6,840 bases of DNA from Deltaproteobacteria bacterium. GTDB lineage: Bacteria; Desulfobacterota_B; Binatia; UBA9968. Both the position numbers and the translations under genes were made by a program. A model generated the notes under the pieces. The model did no database searches. It was not told the DNA's origin and saw nothing but the letters and a program-made list of their open reading frames with translations. Below, in pieces: positions 1 to 6,493 of this stretch (the stretch's first letter is position 1; every line of letters starts with the position of its first letter). Where the stretch lies: NCBI GenBank assembly GCA_005879255.1, contig VBKY01000134.1:1-6840 (forward strand), given 5' to 3'.

Positions 1-1934
1 ATGGCCAACCCAACGTCGCCGACGGTGGCGAGTTTTTCCATGGTGATTTTTCCGGTTTCTTCATCCACGGAAATTTCGCATGCCGTCGCCGCTGCTTCCC
101 AGAAAACCGGCAATGCGGAAAATCTGCCGGACTTGCGAATATAGGCGCGGCCAATCACTTCGCCGTCCGGCAATGCGTAAAATTTGCTGATGACTTCCGA
201 CCAGTTTAGCTGCGCTTCGCCGCAGCGTACTCCGCCGCGGACGGTTTGAATTTCTTCAACTTTCACCTTCAACACATCGGCGGCCATTACTACCATCTGC
301 TGGATCGCTTCACGGCTCGCCTCGAGAACCGCGCTGCCCATTAAGGTTGTCGTACGGCTTGCGCCGGTGGATCGGTCGTAGGGCGTAATAGCGGTATCCG
401 AGGAGACCACGCGGACTTTCTCATAGGGGACACCCAATTCCTCGGCAGCGATCTGCGGCAGAACCGTGTGGCTTCCCTGACCCAACTCCGTGCTGCCAGT
501 CATGATGGTTACGGAACCGTCAGCGTGGACGCGGATGGCGGTCGACGTCAGCGGATAGGCACCGGCATCGCTGCCGGAGCAGGCGACGGTGCGGCCATGG
601 CCTTTAGGTAAAGGTTTGCCCCAACCGACTGCTTTCGCTGCCGTATCCAAATCTTCTTTCAGCGTACCATCAAAAGGGCGCATGCCCGGGAAAAATTCTT
701 CACCCGGCTTCGCCGCGTTCGCTAGGCGAAATTCGTACGGGTCTTTGCCGATTTTCTTGGCCAGCTCATCGATCTGCGATTCACCCGGCAAAGTTACCTG
801 AGCGCAACCAAAGCCGCGGTAAGAGCTGGCGGGCACGGTGTTGGTATAAAGCGAGGAGTTTTCGATCAGCACGTTTGAAATTGCGTAAGGACCGACGCAA
901 CGGTTGGTCGACTTCTCGACCACCAGCGGGCTATTTTCTGCGTAGGCGCCGGTATTCATCAATATTTTCGCCTGACGCGCGATGATCTTGCCATTTTTAT
1001 CCACTGCGGTGCGCATCCATGTGTAGGCATCGTCGCTGCGAGTCGTCAGCATCGCTTCTTCGACGGTGAGTTGGAGCTTCACCGGCCGCTTCGCTTTCCA
1101 TGAACAAGCGGCGACCAGCGGTTCAATTTTGGTGTAAGACTTGCTGCCGTAGCCACCGCCGACAAAGGGCACGATCAAACGCACCGAGCTGACCGGTAAA
1201 TTAAACACCGATTTCAAATCATGGCGCACCATGAACGGATGCTGCGCCGAGGAATAAATGGTCACGCCTTGGTCGTTGACCTCGGCGATGGCGACGTACG
1301 GCTCCATCGCGTAGGCATAGGTCATCGGAAAATAATAGTCGCCTTCGATGACCGCCGCCGCTTCTTTAAAAGCTTTTTCGACATCGCCCCACTGGATTTT
1401 ATGCGTCTGGCAGATATTCGTGCCTTTACCGGCGGTCACTTCGCCTTCGAAGCCGCGCAGCGCGCCGGCTTCAAACTGTCGTTGATGCAACAATGGCGCA
1501 TCGCTAGCCAGGGCTTCCTGAGGTGTGAAGACCGCTTTCAGCTCTTCGTACTTGACGTCGATCAGCTCGACCGCTTCGAAAGCGGTCCGTTCATCGACCG
1601 CAACGACGGCGGCCACCGCTTCGCCGGCGTAGCGTACTTTGTCGATGGCGAGGAGCGGGTGGTCTTTGACGGCGTGGCCGTAGTAGGGATTGATCCCGTC
1701 GAGGTCGTAACCAGTGACGACGCAATAAACCCCGGAATGCGCTTCGGCGCGCGATTTGTCGATCGAAATAATTTTCGCATGGGCGTAGGGGCTGCGCAGC
1801 ACTTTGGCGTAGGCCATGCCGATGAGCCTCAGATCTGCGACGTATTGGGCTTTGCCGGTGACTTTGACCCTGCCGTCGCGGCGCGGCAACGAATGATTAA
1901 CGACGTGAAAATCGCTCTTCTTCTCGACGCTCAC
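1..1934 (-). CDS. Xanthine dehydrogenase/CoxL-family molybdopterin-binding large subunit (C-terminus outside window)
   Basis: Large catalytic subunit of a molybdenum hydroxylase, which hydroxylates C-H bonds of aldehydes, purines or N-heterocycles with water as oxygen donor. The frame is open for 644 codons from GTG at 1934 to the window edge. Family members have about 750-800 residues, so roughly the last 100-150 are missing, including the region of the catalytic Glu. Visible landmarks are the N-terminal hammerhead domain (VTGKAQYVADL at residues 25-35, RYAGEAVAAV at 101-110), the glycine loop GGGYGSK (259-265), the cofactor-contacting YRGFG (372-376) and GQGSH (485-489). The CO dehydrogenase loop AYRCSFR is absent, so this is not a true CO dehydrogenase. 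The GTG start is supported by AAGGAG at 1948-1943, 8 nt upstream, and by a GTGA overlap with the 2Fe-2S gene. The substrate is unknown. Confidence 0.93.
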   Translation of the reverse strand, partial: MSVEKKSDFHVVNHSLPRRDGRVKVTGKAQYVADLRLIGMAYAKVLRSPYAHAKIISIDKSRAEAHSGVYCVVTGYDLDGINPYYGHAVKDHPLLAIDKVRYAGEAVAAVVAVDERTAFEAVELIDVKYEELKAVFTPQEALASDAPLLHQRQFEAGALRGFEGEVTAGKGTNICQTHKIQWGDVEKAFKEAAAVIEGDYYFPMTYAYAMEPYVAIAEVNDQGVTIYSSAQHPFMVRHDLKSVFNLPVSSVRLIVPFVGGGYGSKSYTKIEPLVAACSWKAKRPVKLQLTVEEAMLTTRSDDAYTWMRTAVDKNGKIIARQAKILMNTGAYAENSPLVVEKSTNRCVGPYAISNVLIENSSLYTNTVPASSYRGFGCAQVTLPGESQIDELAKKIGKDPYEFRLANAAKPGEEFFPGMRPFDGTLKEDLDTAAKAVGWGKPLPKGHGRTVACSGSDAGAYPLTSTAIRVHADGSVTIMTGSTELGQGSHTVLPQIAAEELGVPYEKVRVVSSDTAITPYDRSTGASRTTTLMGSAVLEASREAIQQMVVMAADVLKVKVEEIQTVRGGVRCGEAQLNWSEVISKFYALPDGEVIGRAYIRKSGRFSALPVFWEAAATACEISVDEETGKITMEKLATVGDVGLA

Positions 1935-2410
1935 GACTGCTTCTCCTTCGCCATCAATGCAGCGGCGCGCTCGATGGCCGCGACGATCGGCACGTAGCCG
2001 GTGCAACGGCAGATGTTGCCGTCCATATGATGGATGATTTCGTCGCGCGTCGGTTTCGGCTTTTCATCCAACAATGCTTTGGCGGCCATGATCATGCCGG
2101 GCGTGCAGTAGCCGCATTGAAAGGCAAACTCGTCGATGAACGCTTGCTGGAGTGGATGAAGCGTGCCGTCCGGATTTTCGAGCCCTTCGATCGTCAGCAC
2201 ATTCTTGCCGCGCGCTTCATAGGCAAGATAGGTACAGGCGCTCACCGGCACATTATCGACGAGCACCGTACAGGCGCCGCAGACTTGCACTTCGCAGGAA
2301 ACTTTTGTGCCGTTCAAGTTAAGTTGATTGCGCAGCACCTCGGCGAGTGTGTCCGCGGGCTCGCAATCGAGTTGCCAGGGTTTGCCGTTTAGTTGAAATG
2401 ACAGGTTCAT
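1931..2410 (-). CDS. 2Fe-2S subunit of molybdenum hydroxylase (CoxS/XdhC-like)
   Basis: Small iron-sulfur subunit that carries electrons from the Mo site of the adjacent large subunit to an FAD subunit or other acceptor. From ATG at 2410 it has 159 residues, a usual length. The N-terminal plant-ferredoxin-type domain has C39, C44, C47 and C59 (CEVQVCGAC core). The C-terminal all-helical domain has C99 and C102 (CGYC) plus C134 and C136 (CRC), the standard eight ligands for two 2Fe-2S clusters. A TTG at 2419 would add three residues, but ATG 2410 gives a typical MNLSFQLNG start. No Shine-Dalgarno is visible before either start. The upstream bases are instead the end of a long hairpin. Its stop overlaps the large-subunit start by 4 bp, implying coupled translation. 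No FAD (CoxM) subunit gene lies upstream within the window. Confidence 0.95.
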   Translation of the reverse strand: MNLSFQLNGKPWQLDCEPADTLAEVLRNQLNLNGTKVSCEVQVCGACTVLVDNVPVSACTYLAYEARGKNVLTIEGLENPDGTLHPLQQAFIDEFAFQCGYCTPGMIMAAKALLDEKPKPTRDEIIHHMDGNICRCTGYVPIVAAIERAAALMAKEKQS

Positions 2411-2423
2411 AAGCAACAATGAT

Positions 2424-2491
2424 TGGAGTAATGGAGTGCTGGAGTGTTGGGTTTATTGATTAGAGCATTACTCCATCACTCCACCACTCCA
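2424..2491 (-). repeat. Word-array hairpin 1: 8-nt tandem words in both arms
   Basis: In the 85-bp gap between LLM A and the 2Fe-2S gene. Read on the transcript strand, the 5' arm (2491-2466) is three 8-nt words of form TGGAGTnn. The 3' arm (2446-2424) is three words of form ACTCCAnn. Base pairing of 2424-2429 with 2486-2491, 2432-2438 with 2477-2483 and 2440-2445 with 2470-2475 is perfect. The two bases between the first two blocks would be G-U wobbles in the minus-strand RNA, and one mismatch separates the last two. The loop is about 20 nt. It starts 4 nt after the LLM A stop codon. There is no U-run after it, so it is not a classical terminator. mRNA stabilisation or processing, attenuation, or a mobile REP-like element are all possible. 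Confidence 0.8.
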
Positions 2492-2495
2492 TTCT

Positions 2496-3518
2496 TTAGT
2501 TGTAGCGCGGCAGAATATTTTCCGCCCAGAGTTCCATTTGCTGATTCAAGCTATCCATCGTCGGATAGATGACTTTCAGTTCTAAGTGTTGCACGCCGTT
2601 TTCGATGAACTCGTCGATTCTACGCTTGACGTCGTCCACCGAGCCGAAAATATGGCGGTCCAGGGCAAACTGCATGCTGTCGATGTCGCGCTCATAGCTT
2701 TCGCTGCTGGTTTTAAGAGTCGGCATCGCCAGATTGAGGCCCTCCTCGCGCGTCTTGGCGATGGTCGCGAGCTTCTCGACGGCGATGGTGATTTTCTTCG
2801 GATCGCGGCCATTGTCGCGCGCGGTTTGGGCTAGAATGTCGCAGCCAACCTTCATTTCCTTGGGCGATAGCCAACCGGGAATCCAGCCTTCGCCGTGCCT
2901 GCCAGCGCGCTTGGCAGCGAGTTTCATCCAGCCGCCGACCCAAACCGGCGGATGCGGTTTCTGCACCGGTTTTGGATAGACTTCGGCATTTTTGAATTCG
3001 ATGAAGTCACCTTTGTACGCCGCCAAGGGCTGGGTCCAAAGCGCCTTCATCGCTTCGATGTATTCATCGGTGCGGTCGCCGCGCCGTTCGTAGGGCACGC
3101 CGAACACGCCAAATTCATCCGACTCGCGGGTCGCCTTCGAACCGAGACCGACGCCGATCAGCAGGCGGCCATTCGCCAAGTGATCTAAAGTGGAATACTG
3201 CTTCGCCGCGTAAATCGGATTGCGGCAGGGCATGACCAAGCAAGCCACACCGAGAACAATTTTTTTAGTTTCTGCCGCCAGGTACGACAGGATCGTGGTG
3301 GCTTCGAAGAAATTAGCCTCCTGGGAATCAGTGATCGCTTCGAAGGCACCGGAAGAAATGTGATGGCGGTGCATCTCGGTGCTCCAGACCACGTGGTCGT
3401 GAACCCAGATCGCGTCGAAGCCCATTTCTTCTGCGGCCTTGGTGGCTTTGACAATGTTTTCAATACTGGAGAGCGGACCGGAGTTCGGCACGCGCACACC
3501 AAACGAAATGTTGTTCAT
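2496..3518 (-). CDS. LLM-class flavin/F420-dependent oxidoreductase A
   Basis: Luciferase-like monooxygenase family TIM-barrel enzyme of 340 residues, resembling the F420-dependent Rv2161c-type subgroup (TIGR03619). Such proteins use FMN or F420 for oxidation, reduction or oxygenation of an organic substrate in the cytoplasm. Landmarks are GVRVPNSGP near the N-terminus, WVHDHVV (38-44), IGVGLGSKATRESDEFGV (121-138), and PPVWVGGW (190-197) followed by AAKRAGRHGEGW (201-212). The start at ATG 3518 has AGGAG 6 nt upstream, and this site overlaps the TAG stop of the hydrolase (gap 9 bp), so the two are likely co-translated. It is clearly related to LLM B in the same operon but divergent, so this is not a recent duplication. 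Whether the cofactor is FMN or F420 cannot be decided from sequence alone. Confidence 0.92.
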   Translation of the reverse strand: MNNISFGVRVPNSGPLSSIENIVKATKAAEEMGFDAIWVHDHVVWSTEMHRHHISSGAFEAITDSQEANFFEATTILSYLAAETKKIVLGVACLVMPCRNPIYAAKQYSTLDHLANGRLLIGVGLGSKATRESDEFGVFGVPYERRGDRTDEYIEAMKALWTQPLAAYKGDFIEFKNAEVYPKPVQKPHPPVWVGGWMKLAAKRAGRHGEGWIPGWLSPKEMKVGCDILAQTARDNGRDPKKITIAVEKLATIAKTREEGLNLAMPTLKTSSESYERDIDSMQFALDRHIFGSVDDVKRRIDEFIENGVQHLELKVIYPTMDSLNQQMELWAENILPRYN

Positions 3519-3530
3519 GACTCGCTCCTA
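3518..3530 (-). promoter_or_regulatory. Overlapping stop codon and ribosome binding site (translational coupling)
   Basis: The hydrolase ends AAA TAG, and the AG of that stop forms the beginning of AGGAG, the ribosome binding site for LLM A. The spacer CGAGTC leads to ATG at 3518. A ribosome terminating on the hydrolase therefore sits on the initiation site of the oxidoreductase, which suggests linked synthesis of the two enzymes. Confidence 0.75.
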
Positions 3531-4448
3531 TTTCTTTTCAGTGACTTCGACCTTGTGGTACTTGAGGTGGCGGTTGTACCAGTCGATGACATTGGCCGCG
3601 ACATCGTCGAAGTAGTCATTATAGATGCCGTAGTGGGTGGTCTTCCTATAGAGCACCAGCTTTTTAGGCTCGCCGGCCTTTTCGTATAAATCAAACGATT
3701 GCTGTTCCGGCGTGACGGCGTCACCTTCCACGGCGATGAATAGCGCGCCGCGTGGCGAAATCTTGTGGACAACGTCAATGGGACTGTATTCCAAAATCGC
3801 CTCGGCGCAAGCGAGCGGCATGGCATCGGGAATTTTATCCGCAACGTCTTTCTTGATGGTGGTCGTTTGCCGTTCGGGGGTTTGCACCATGATACCGCCC
3901 TCACGCGCGCTGACGATGGCGCCGGCGCCGGTGGTTACCCGTTTCTTACGGTCTTCATCGATGCTCTTTAAGTAGTCGACCCATTCATACTCGCGCCGCA
4001 TCGAATGCAGCCAATCGCGTCCATTGCTGACGCCGAGATAGGAAACGCAGCACTTGACGCGCGGATCGATGGCCGCGACGTAGACAGCGTTGCCGCCGCC
4101 GGTGCCGCCCGAACCGTAAGTGGCGAGCCGGTCAGCATCGATGTCTGAGCGCGTTTGCATATAAGTGATAGCGTTGCGGATATCCTCGGCCTGCCACTTC
4201 GGCATCACCCAGCCGCGCTCGTTACCTTCGCTGTCACCCCAGCCGCGATAGTCAAAGCAGAGGCAAGCATAGCCGGCTTCGCAAAGCTTCTCGAACATCA
4301 TGATGTAGTGTTTGGCGTCCTTCAGGCCGAGAAAACCGGGGCCTTGGACTATGCCCGGATAAGGTTTGTTCTGATCTGAGTCCGGCAGATAAAGCGCGCC
4401 GCCGAGCTTGATGCCTTCGCTGTAGAAATTTACTTTTTCCGTACGCAT
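3528..4448 (-). CDS. Alpha/beta hydrolase, dienelactone-hydrolase/X-Pro-peptidase-like, with atypical nucleophile elbow
   Basis: Alpha/beta-hydrolase fold protein of 306 residues, probably cytosolic since no signal peptide is seen. Fold landmarks are GPGFLG (36-41, oxyanion region), FDYRGWGDSEG (65-75), GSGGTGGGN (112-120, nucleophile elbow), DPRVK (128-132), EGDAVTP (241-247, acid D243) and TTHYGIY (270-276, base H272). The elbow does not fit G-x-S-x-G. Aligning its GGG with the usual GTSFGGGH puts Gly at the nucleophile position, leaving S113 or T116 as candidates. The start is ATG 4448, with GGAG (4458-4455) 6 nt upstream. A TTG at 4460 would place that site inside the gene, so it is rejected. 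Position before LLM A and a coupled stop imply a shared pathway. It may hydrolyse an ester, lactone or C-C bond, or may have lost hydrolase activity. Confidence 0.9.
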   Translation of the reverse strand: MRTEKVNFYSEGIKLGGALYLPDSDQNKPYPGIVQGPGFLGLKDAKHYIMMFEKLCEAGYACLCFDYRGWGDSEGNERGWVMPKWQAEDIRNAITYMQTRSDIDADRLATYGSGGTGGGNAVYVAAIDPRVKCCVSYLGVSNGRDWLHSMRREYEWVDYLKSIDEDRKKRVTTGAGAIVSAREGGIMVQTPERQTTTIKKDVADKIPDAMPLACAEAILEYSPIDVVHKISPRGALFIAVEGDAVTPEQQSFDLYEKAGEPKKLVLYRKTTHYGIYNDYFDDVAANVIDWYNRHLKYHKVEVTEKK

Positions 4449-4454
4449 TGGGAT

Positions 4455-4458
4455 CTCC
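4455..4458 (-). promoter_or_regulatory. Ribosome binding site fixing the hydrolase start
   Basis: GGAG followed by ATCCCA and ATG at 4448 gives ideal spacing. It argues against the longer reading from TTG 4460, whose second codon would overlap this site. Confidence 0.75.
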
Positions 4459-4471
4459 AAAACTCTATCAT

Positions 4472-4564
4472 GTTCAAATCGCTCAAGTCGTTCAACAGTT
4501 CAAATCGTTTGATTCCGATCTTCAGAACATTTTGAACGACTTGAACGTCTGGAACGATTTGAAC
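4472..4564 (-). repeat. Word-array hairpin 2: 9-nt tandem words in both arms
   Basis: Fills most of the 121-bp gap between LLM B and the hydrolase, starting 5 nt after the LLM B stop. On the transcript strand the 5' arm is a run of 9-nt words beginning GTTC (GTTCAAATC, GTTCCAGAC, GTTCAAGTC, GTTCAAAAT). The 3' arm carries GATTTGAAC, TGTTGAAC, GACTTGAGC and GATTTGAAC. Perfect inverted matches are 4483-4495 with 4532-4544 (13 bp) and 4472-4481 with 4555-4564 (10 bp). An alternative pairing is 4498-4509 with 4553-4564 (12 bp), so the element can fold in more than one register. No T-run follows. The layout is the same as the hairpin at 2424-2491, but with unrelated words. Confidence 0.8.
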
Positions 4565-4569
4565 GGCGT

Positions 4570-5568
4570 TTACGCTCTTACCGCCGGCAGAACTTCTTGG
4601 CCCAACAAATCGATCTGTTGGTACCAATCGGCGTAGCGGAAACGTAGGTCGAAAACAATATGATTGAGCCCGGCGTTTTCGTAGCGCTTGGTGTCGCGAG
4701 CGATATCGGCCGGAGTTCCCGCCATGAGCAGGCCTTCGATGTCCTCGACCGTGGAGAAGGTGCCGGATGCTGGCCTCACCCAAGTTTTCTTGGCGGGGGT
4801 GTTGCCTTCGTTGATCAGACCCTTGACGTTAACCTTGCTCAGCGCGACGTCTCTGTTCTTATCGATGCTGGTGATGGGAATCGCACCAGTGGTAACCATG
4901 GGTCGTCCGGCTAGCTTGCACTGCTCTTCGAGGTATTTGACCATCTTATTAAATGTAGCCGTGGGAATCCGTCCGGGCATCCAGCCGTCGCAGTAATCCG
5001 CCGCGCGGCGGCAAGACGCCGGTGTGCCACCGCCGTACCAAATCGGTATGTTTTTGCTTGGCGTCGGTTTGAGCTCAACGTCTTTGAAGTCGTAATAGTC
5101 GTCTTTGTAAGTGATCTTTTCACCGGCCCAGAATCGGCGGCACAGCTGCGCGTTGACCTTCGCTATGTTAGCGCGATCTTGCAAAGTAGTTTTCTTATAA
5201 CCCGCCGCTTCGAATTCATGAGGAAATGTACCGAGGCCAAGGCCCATGATGATATTGCTGTCGCACAGCGTGCTGAGGCCCGCCATGGCTTGCGCCAAAT
5301 GAATCGGATGTCGGTGCGAGATCATCGTGCCGGTGCCGAGAATCAGTTTTTTACAGATCGGGGCGATGGCCGCGAGGATCAGCAAACCCTCGATGTGGGT
5401 ATTATCTTCACCCTCCATGCCGTGCGGTTCAAAAACCAGGTGATCCCTGACCCAAACGGAGTCAAAACCATAGGCCTCAGCCTTTTTCGATCCTTCGATG
5501 CAGCTTTCGGCCGAGGCATATTCGCAAAAGTGGGGTAACAGTAAGCCGAATTTCAACTTCGTCGCCAT
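4570..5568 (-). CDS. LLM-class flavin/F420-dependent oxidoreductase B
   Basis: Second luciferase-like monooxygenase family protein, 332 residues, predicted cytosolic TIM barrel using FMN or F420. Landmarks are KFGLLLPHF (6-14), WVRDHLVF (39-46), IMGLGLGTFPHEFEAAGY (107-124), and IPIWYGGG (174-181) followed by CRRAADYCDGWMPG (186-199). The start ATG at 5568 is well supported by AAAGGAG with a 7-nt spacer. It follows the RpiR gene by only 30 bp, so both probably share one transcript. Having two distinct members of this family in one operon suggests either two consecutive oxidations or two chemically related substrates. Reaction and substrate cannot be specified from sequence. Confidence 0.92.
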   Translation of the reverse strand: MATKLKFGLLLPHFCEYASAESCIEGSKKAEAYGFDSVWVRDHLVFEPHGMEGEDNTHIEGLLILAAIAPICKKLILGTGTMISHRHPIHLAQAMAGLSTLCDSNIIMGLGLGTFPHEFEAAGYKKTTLQDRANIAKVNAQLCRRFWAGEKITYKDDYYDFKDVELKPTPSKNIPIWYGGGTPASCRRAADYCDGWMPGRIPTATFNKMVKYLEEQCKLAGRPMVTTGAIPITSIDKNRDVALSKVNVKGLINEGNTPAKKTWVRPASGTFSTVEDIEGLLMAGTPADIARDTKRYENAGLNHIVFDLRFRYADWYQQIDLLGQEVLPAVRA

Positions 5569-5598
5569 AGATGAACTCCTTTCGTGGGAATGGTCCGC

Positions 5599-6441
5599 TT
5601 ACGGCCCGTATCCCTCTAATAATTTATCGAGATCTGTCAACGCTTTTATCGAATCCGCCTTCTTCGCCCAGCCGACGGCGATTGCCAAGGCATTGACCAG
5701 CGAAAATGCTGGTGTCAGCGAGTTCACGCTGGTATGGAGCCCGCGCTTTGCATAGAGGCAGACATCCGCGGCTTGGGCAATGGGAGAGCTTGGAAAATCC
5801 GTGATTCCCAGAATCTGTGTGCCGATTTTCTTCGCATGCTGGAGCGTGGTCTGGACTTCCCTCGGCACTTGCAGGAAGTCAATCGCGATCAAGACATCCT
5901 TGCGGTCCATAAACGCGAGCTGCTCCAAGAGCGAAGTCCCGCCGGTGAGAAAAATCCAATGGGCATCCTTTTTTACGCGCACGAGTCGAAAGTGGAGCAG
6001 ATAAGCGAGCGCCATGGAGGCGTTGAGCCCTATGATGAACACTTTGCGGGCTCGCCAGATGATCTCGACGCTCTTGTGAAAATCCGGCAGCGAAACCGCC
6101 CGAAGGGTTTCTTGTAAGAGTTGAACATCGCGCTTGATGAGTTTGGCGACGACGTTTTTATCGTCGCCGATCTCGGTAAACGTTTGCTCCATGCGGTCCG
6201 CCGCCCGCAGCTTCTGGCGCATCTGTCGTTGCATCTCGCGCTTAAATTCGGGGAATCCCTTGTAGCCCAAGGTCTTGGCAAACCGCACCACAGTCGATTT
6301 GCTCACCCCCACCGCTTGGGCGAGATCATTCACGTTGGACAGCAGAAGGGCCGAGCTGTCGTTTTGCAGGTAGTGGCCGAGCCGTCTTTGCGCGCCGTTG
6401 AGCGAACTGACCTTGGTCAAAATCTGTTTAATGGCGGGCAT
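5599..6441 (-). CDS. RpiR/MurR-family transcriptional regulator (HTH + SIS)
   Basis: DNA-binding regulator of 280 residues with the standard two-part structure. An N-terminal helix-turn-helix of HTH_6 type covers about residues 1-77, with recognition helix VSKSTVVRFAKTLGYKGFPEF (46-66). A C-terminal SIS domain covers about 130-260 (VFIIGLNAS at 134-142, GITDFPSSPIAQAADV at 212-227). RpiR proteins usually sense phosphosugars through S-x-S-G-x-T in the SIS domain. Here the equivalent stretch reads AIDFLQVPRE (186-195), so a different effector is likely. It is the first gene of the minus-strand operon and is divergent from the cupin gene, with a palindromic operator candidate between. The start at ATG 6441 lacks a clear Shine-Dalgarno, and the predicted transcript leader is only about 9 nt. 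Confidence 0.93.
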   Translation of the reverse strand: MPAIKQILTKVSSLNGAQRRLGHYLQNDSSALLLSNVNDLAQAVGVSKSTVVRFAKTLGYKGFPEFKREMQRQMRQKLRAADRMEQTFTEIGDDKNVVAKLIKRDVQLLQETLRAVSLPDFHKSVEIIWRARKVFIIGLNASMALAYLLHFRLVRVKKDAHWIFLTGGTSLLEQLAFMDRKDVLIAIDFLQVPREVQTTLQHAKKIGTQILGITDFPSSPIAQAADVCLYAKRGLHTSVNSLTPAFSLVNALAIAVGWAKKADSIKALTDLDKLLEGYGP

Positions 6442-6481
6442 GAAACTTTTGTCTCAACTATCGTAGCGAAACTTTTTTGTC
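6442..6481. repeat. Pair of GAAACTTTT(TT)GTC direct repeats upstream of the regulator
   Basis: GAAACTTTTGTC lies at 6442-6453, touching the regulator start codon. GAAACTTTTTTGTC lies at 6468-6481, with its end inside the 15-bp palindrome. Starts are 26 bp apart, about 2.5 helical turns. The pair covers the predicted -10 and transcription start of the regulator, fitting a repressor site, but the binding protein is inferred only from proximity. Confidence 0.5.
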
Positions 6482-6483
6482 AA
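6457..6483 (-). promoter_or_regulatory. Predicted promoter of the RpiR-LLM operon
   Basis: On the minus strand, TTGACA (6483-6478) is a perfect -35 box. It is followed after 15 bp by GATAGT (6462-6457), which matches four of six -10 positions. The spacer is shorter than the optimal 17. Transcription would begin near 6450 and leave a leader of about 9 nt before ATG 6441, consistent with the lack of a ribosome binding site. Confidence 0.45.
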
Positions 6484-6493
6484 TATGATTGAC
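6479..6493. promoter_or_regulatory. Candidate RpiR operator: perfect 15-bp palindrome
   Basis: GTCAATATGATTGAC is a perfect dyad with 6-bp arms and a 3-bp centre, midway between the divergent regulator and cupin genes. Both divergent TTGACA -35 boxes (6478-6483 on minus, 6489-6494 on plus) overlap its arms, so a protein bound here would block both promoters at once. Assignment to the adjacent RpiR protein is inferred from position. Confidence 0.6.

Noticed and set aside
1..1934. Possible pseudogene, because the large subunit has no stop in the window
   Set aside because: The frame is continuous for 644 codons with conserved motifs in the right order. It is simply cut by the window edge.
1221..1997. 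Long plus-strand open frame of 258 codons
   Set aside because: It lies wholly opposite the molybdopterin subunit and the end of the 2Fe-2S gene. Its protein has no recognisable domain, and the minus-strand frame gives clear family motifs. It is a GC-rich antisense shadow.
2027..2392. Plus-strand open frame of 121 codons opposite the 2Fe-2S gene
   Set aside because: Antisense to eight conserved Cys codons of a certain gene, with no ribosome binding site or domain. It is a shadow.
2424..2491. Rho-independent terminator
   Set aside because: The stem is long and not GC-rich at its base, and no T-run follows on the transcript strand. Attenuation is possible but not the classical form.
4449..4460. 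Longer hydrolase starting at TTG 4460
   Set aside because: The ribosome binding site GGAG would lie inside the coding sequence. ATG 4448 has ideal spacing.
4472..4564. CRISPR-like array
   Set aside because: The repeats are 9-nt words in opposite orientations on the two arms with no spacers. It is a hairpin, not a CRISPR.
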